The position numbers and the translations under genes are program-made. 60,013 nt of DNA from Parachlorella kessleri (lineage: Eukaryota > Chlorophyta > Trebouxiophyceae > Chlorellales > Chlorellaceae): contig BBXU01002124.1 of NCBI GenBank assembly GCA_001598975.1, forward strand, positions 1-60,013, in the 5' to 3' direction. Below are positions 59,910 through 60,013 of the stretch, in pieces. Each line of letters opens with the position of its first letter. Position 1 is the first letter of the stretch. The notes under the pieces are model-generated. The model ran no database searches, was not told the origin of the DNA, and was given only the letters and a program-made list of their open reading frames with translations.

Positions 59910-60013
59910 GTGAGTTGGACTCCGGTTCTCTTGCTGTGTGTGGTGCTGGTGGTGGTATTGTGTGTTTGTGGGTGGGGGGTGGGATTTGTGGGGTGCAGCC
60001 CACCCGGGTGGGG

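Noticed and set aside
59752..60003. Minus-strand 83-codon Pro-rich frame
   Set aside because: It is the antisense shadow of the plus-strand coiled-coil repeat and has only a low-complexity Pro/His composition.

Overview
The window is nuclear DNA from an intron-rich eukaryote, most likely a chlorophyte green alga. Almost every gene is split into exons of 20-400 nt separated by GT-AG introns of about 100-600 nt. The proteins include a plastid ribosomal protein L24 with a transit peptide, a PSB33/TEF5-like thylakoid protein, a bacterial-type organellar DnaJ and a full axonemal dynein heavy chain. TGTAA, the polyadenylation signal typical of green algae, lies just past two of the stop codons. I rebuilt the gene models by hand from splice sites, reading phase and family conservation. 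Single-frame open reading frames are a poor guide here because exons are short. No bacterial operon, CRISPR array, rRNA or convincing tRNA was found.

Layout, left to right. (1) 363-1988 (+): 3' part of a DnaJ/Hsp40 with a tandemly duplicated, decayed copy of one exon. (2) 2734-4367 (-): plastid ribosomal protein L24, six exons, 166 aa. (3) 5173-9438 (-): OMA1-like M48 mitochondrial metalloprotease, eleven exons, 398 aa. (4) 9877-15059 (+): GT92-type (DUF23) type II membrane glycosyltransferase, twelve exons, 591 aa, with a Gln-rich tail. (5) 15657-16770 (-): PSB33/TEF5-like Rieske-fold protein without cluster ligands. (6) 17247-47672 (+): a roughly 30-kb outer-arm-type axonemal dynein heavy chain, about half the window and intact as far as I can follow it. 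(7) 48417-51549 (+): a BRCT domain joined to a TDP2-like endonuclease/exonuclease/phosphatase domain, 513 aa. (8) about 52718-58194 (+): GT61 (DUF563) glycosyltransferase with an N-terminal membrane anchor. (9) from about 59732 (+): first visible exon of a coiled-coil protein running off the right edge.

The genes do not form one pathway. They cover organelle biogenesis and quality control (DnaJ, L24, OMA1, PSB33), Golgi-type glycosylation (GT92, GT61), ciliary motility (dynein) and DNA repair (BRCT-EEP). Two divergent pairs, OMA1/GT92 and PSB33/dynein, share short intergenic regions that must hold both promoters.

The most notable signals beyond genes are four. A ~323-bp insertion inside a dynein intron has perfect 12-bp flanking duplications and a tRNA-like B box, so it is a SINE candidate. 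A short element of about 70-90 bp occurs in introns of two unrelated genes, with direct repeats at its edges. At least six introns use GC instead of GT with a uniform AG|GCAAG context. A duplicated DnaJ exon could act as a frame-breaking poison exon.
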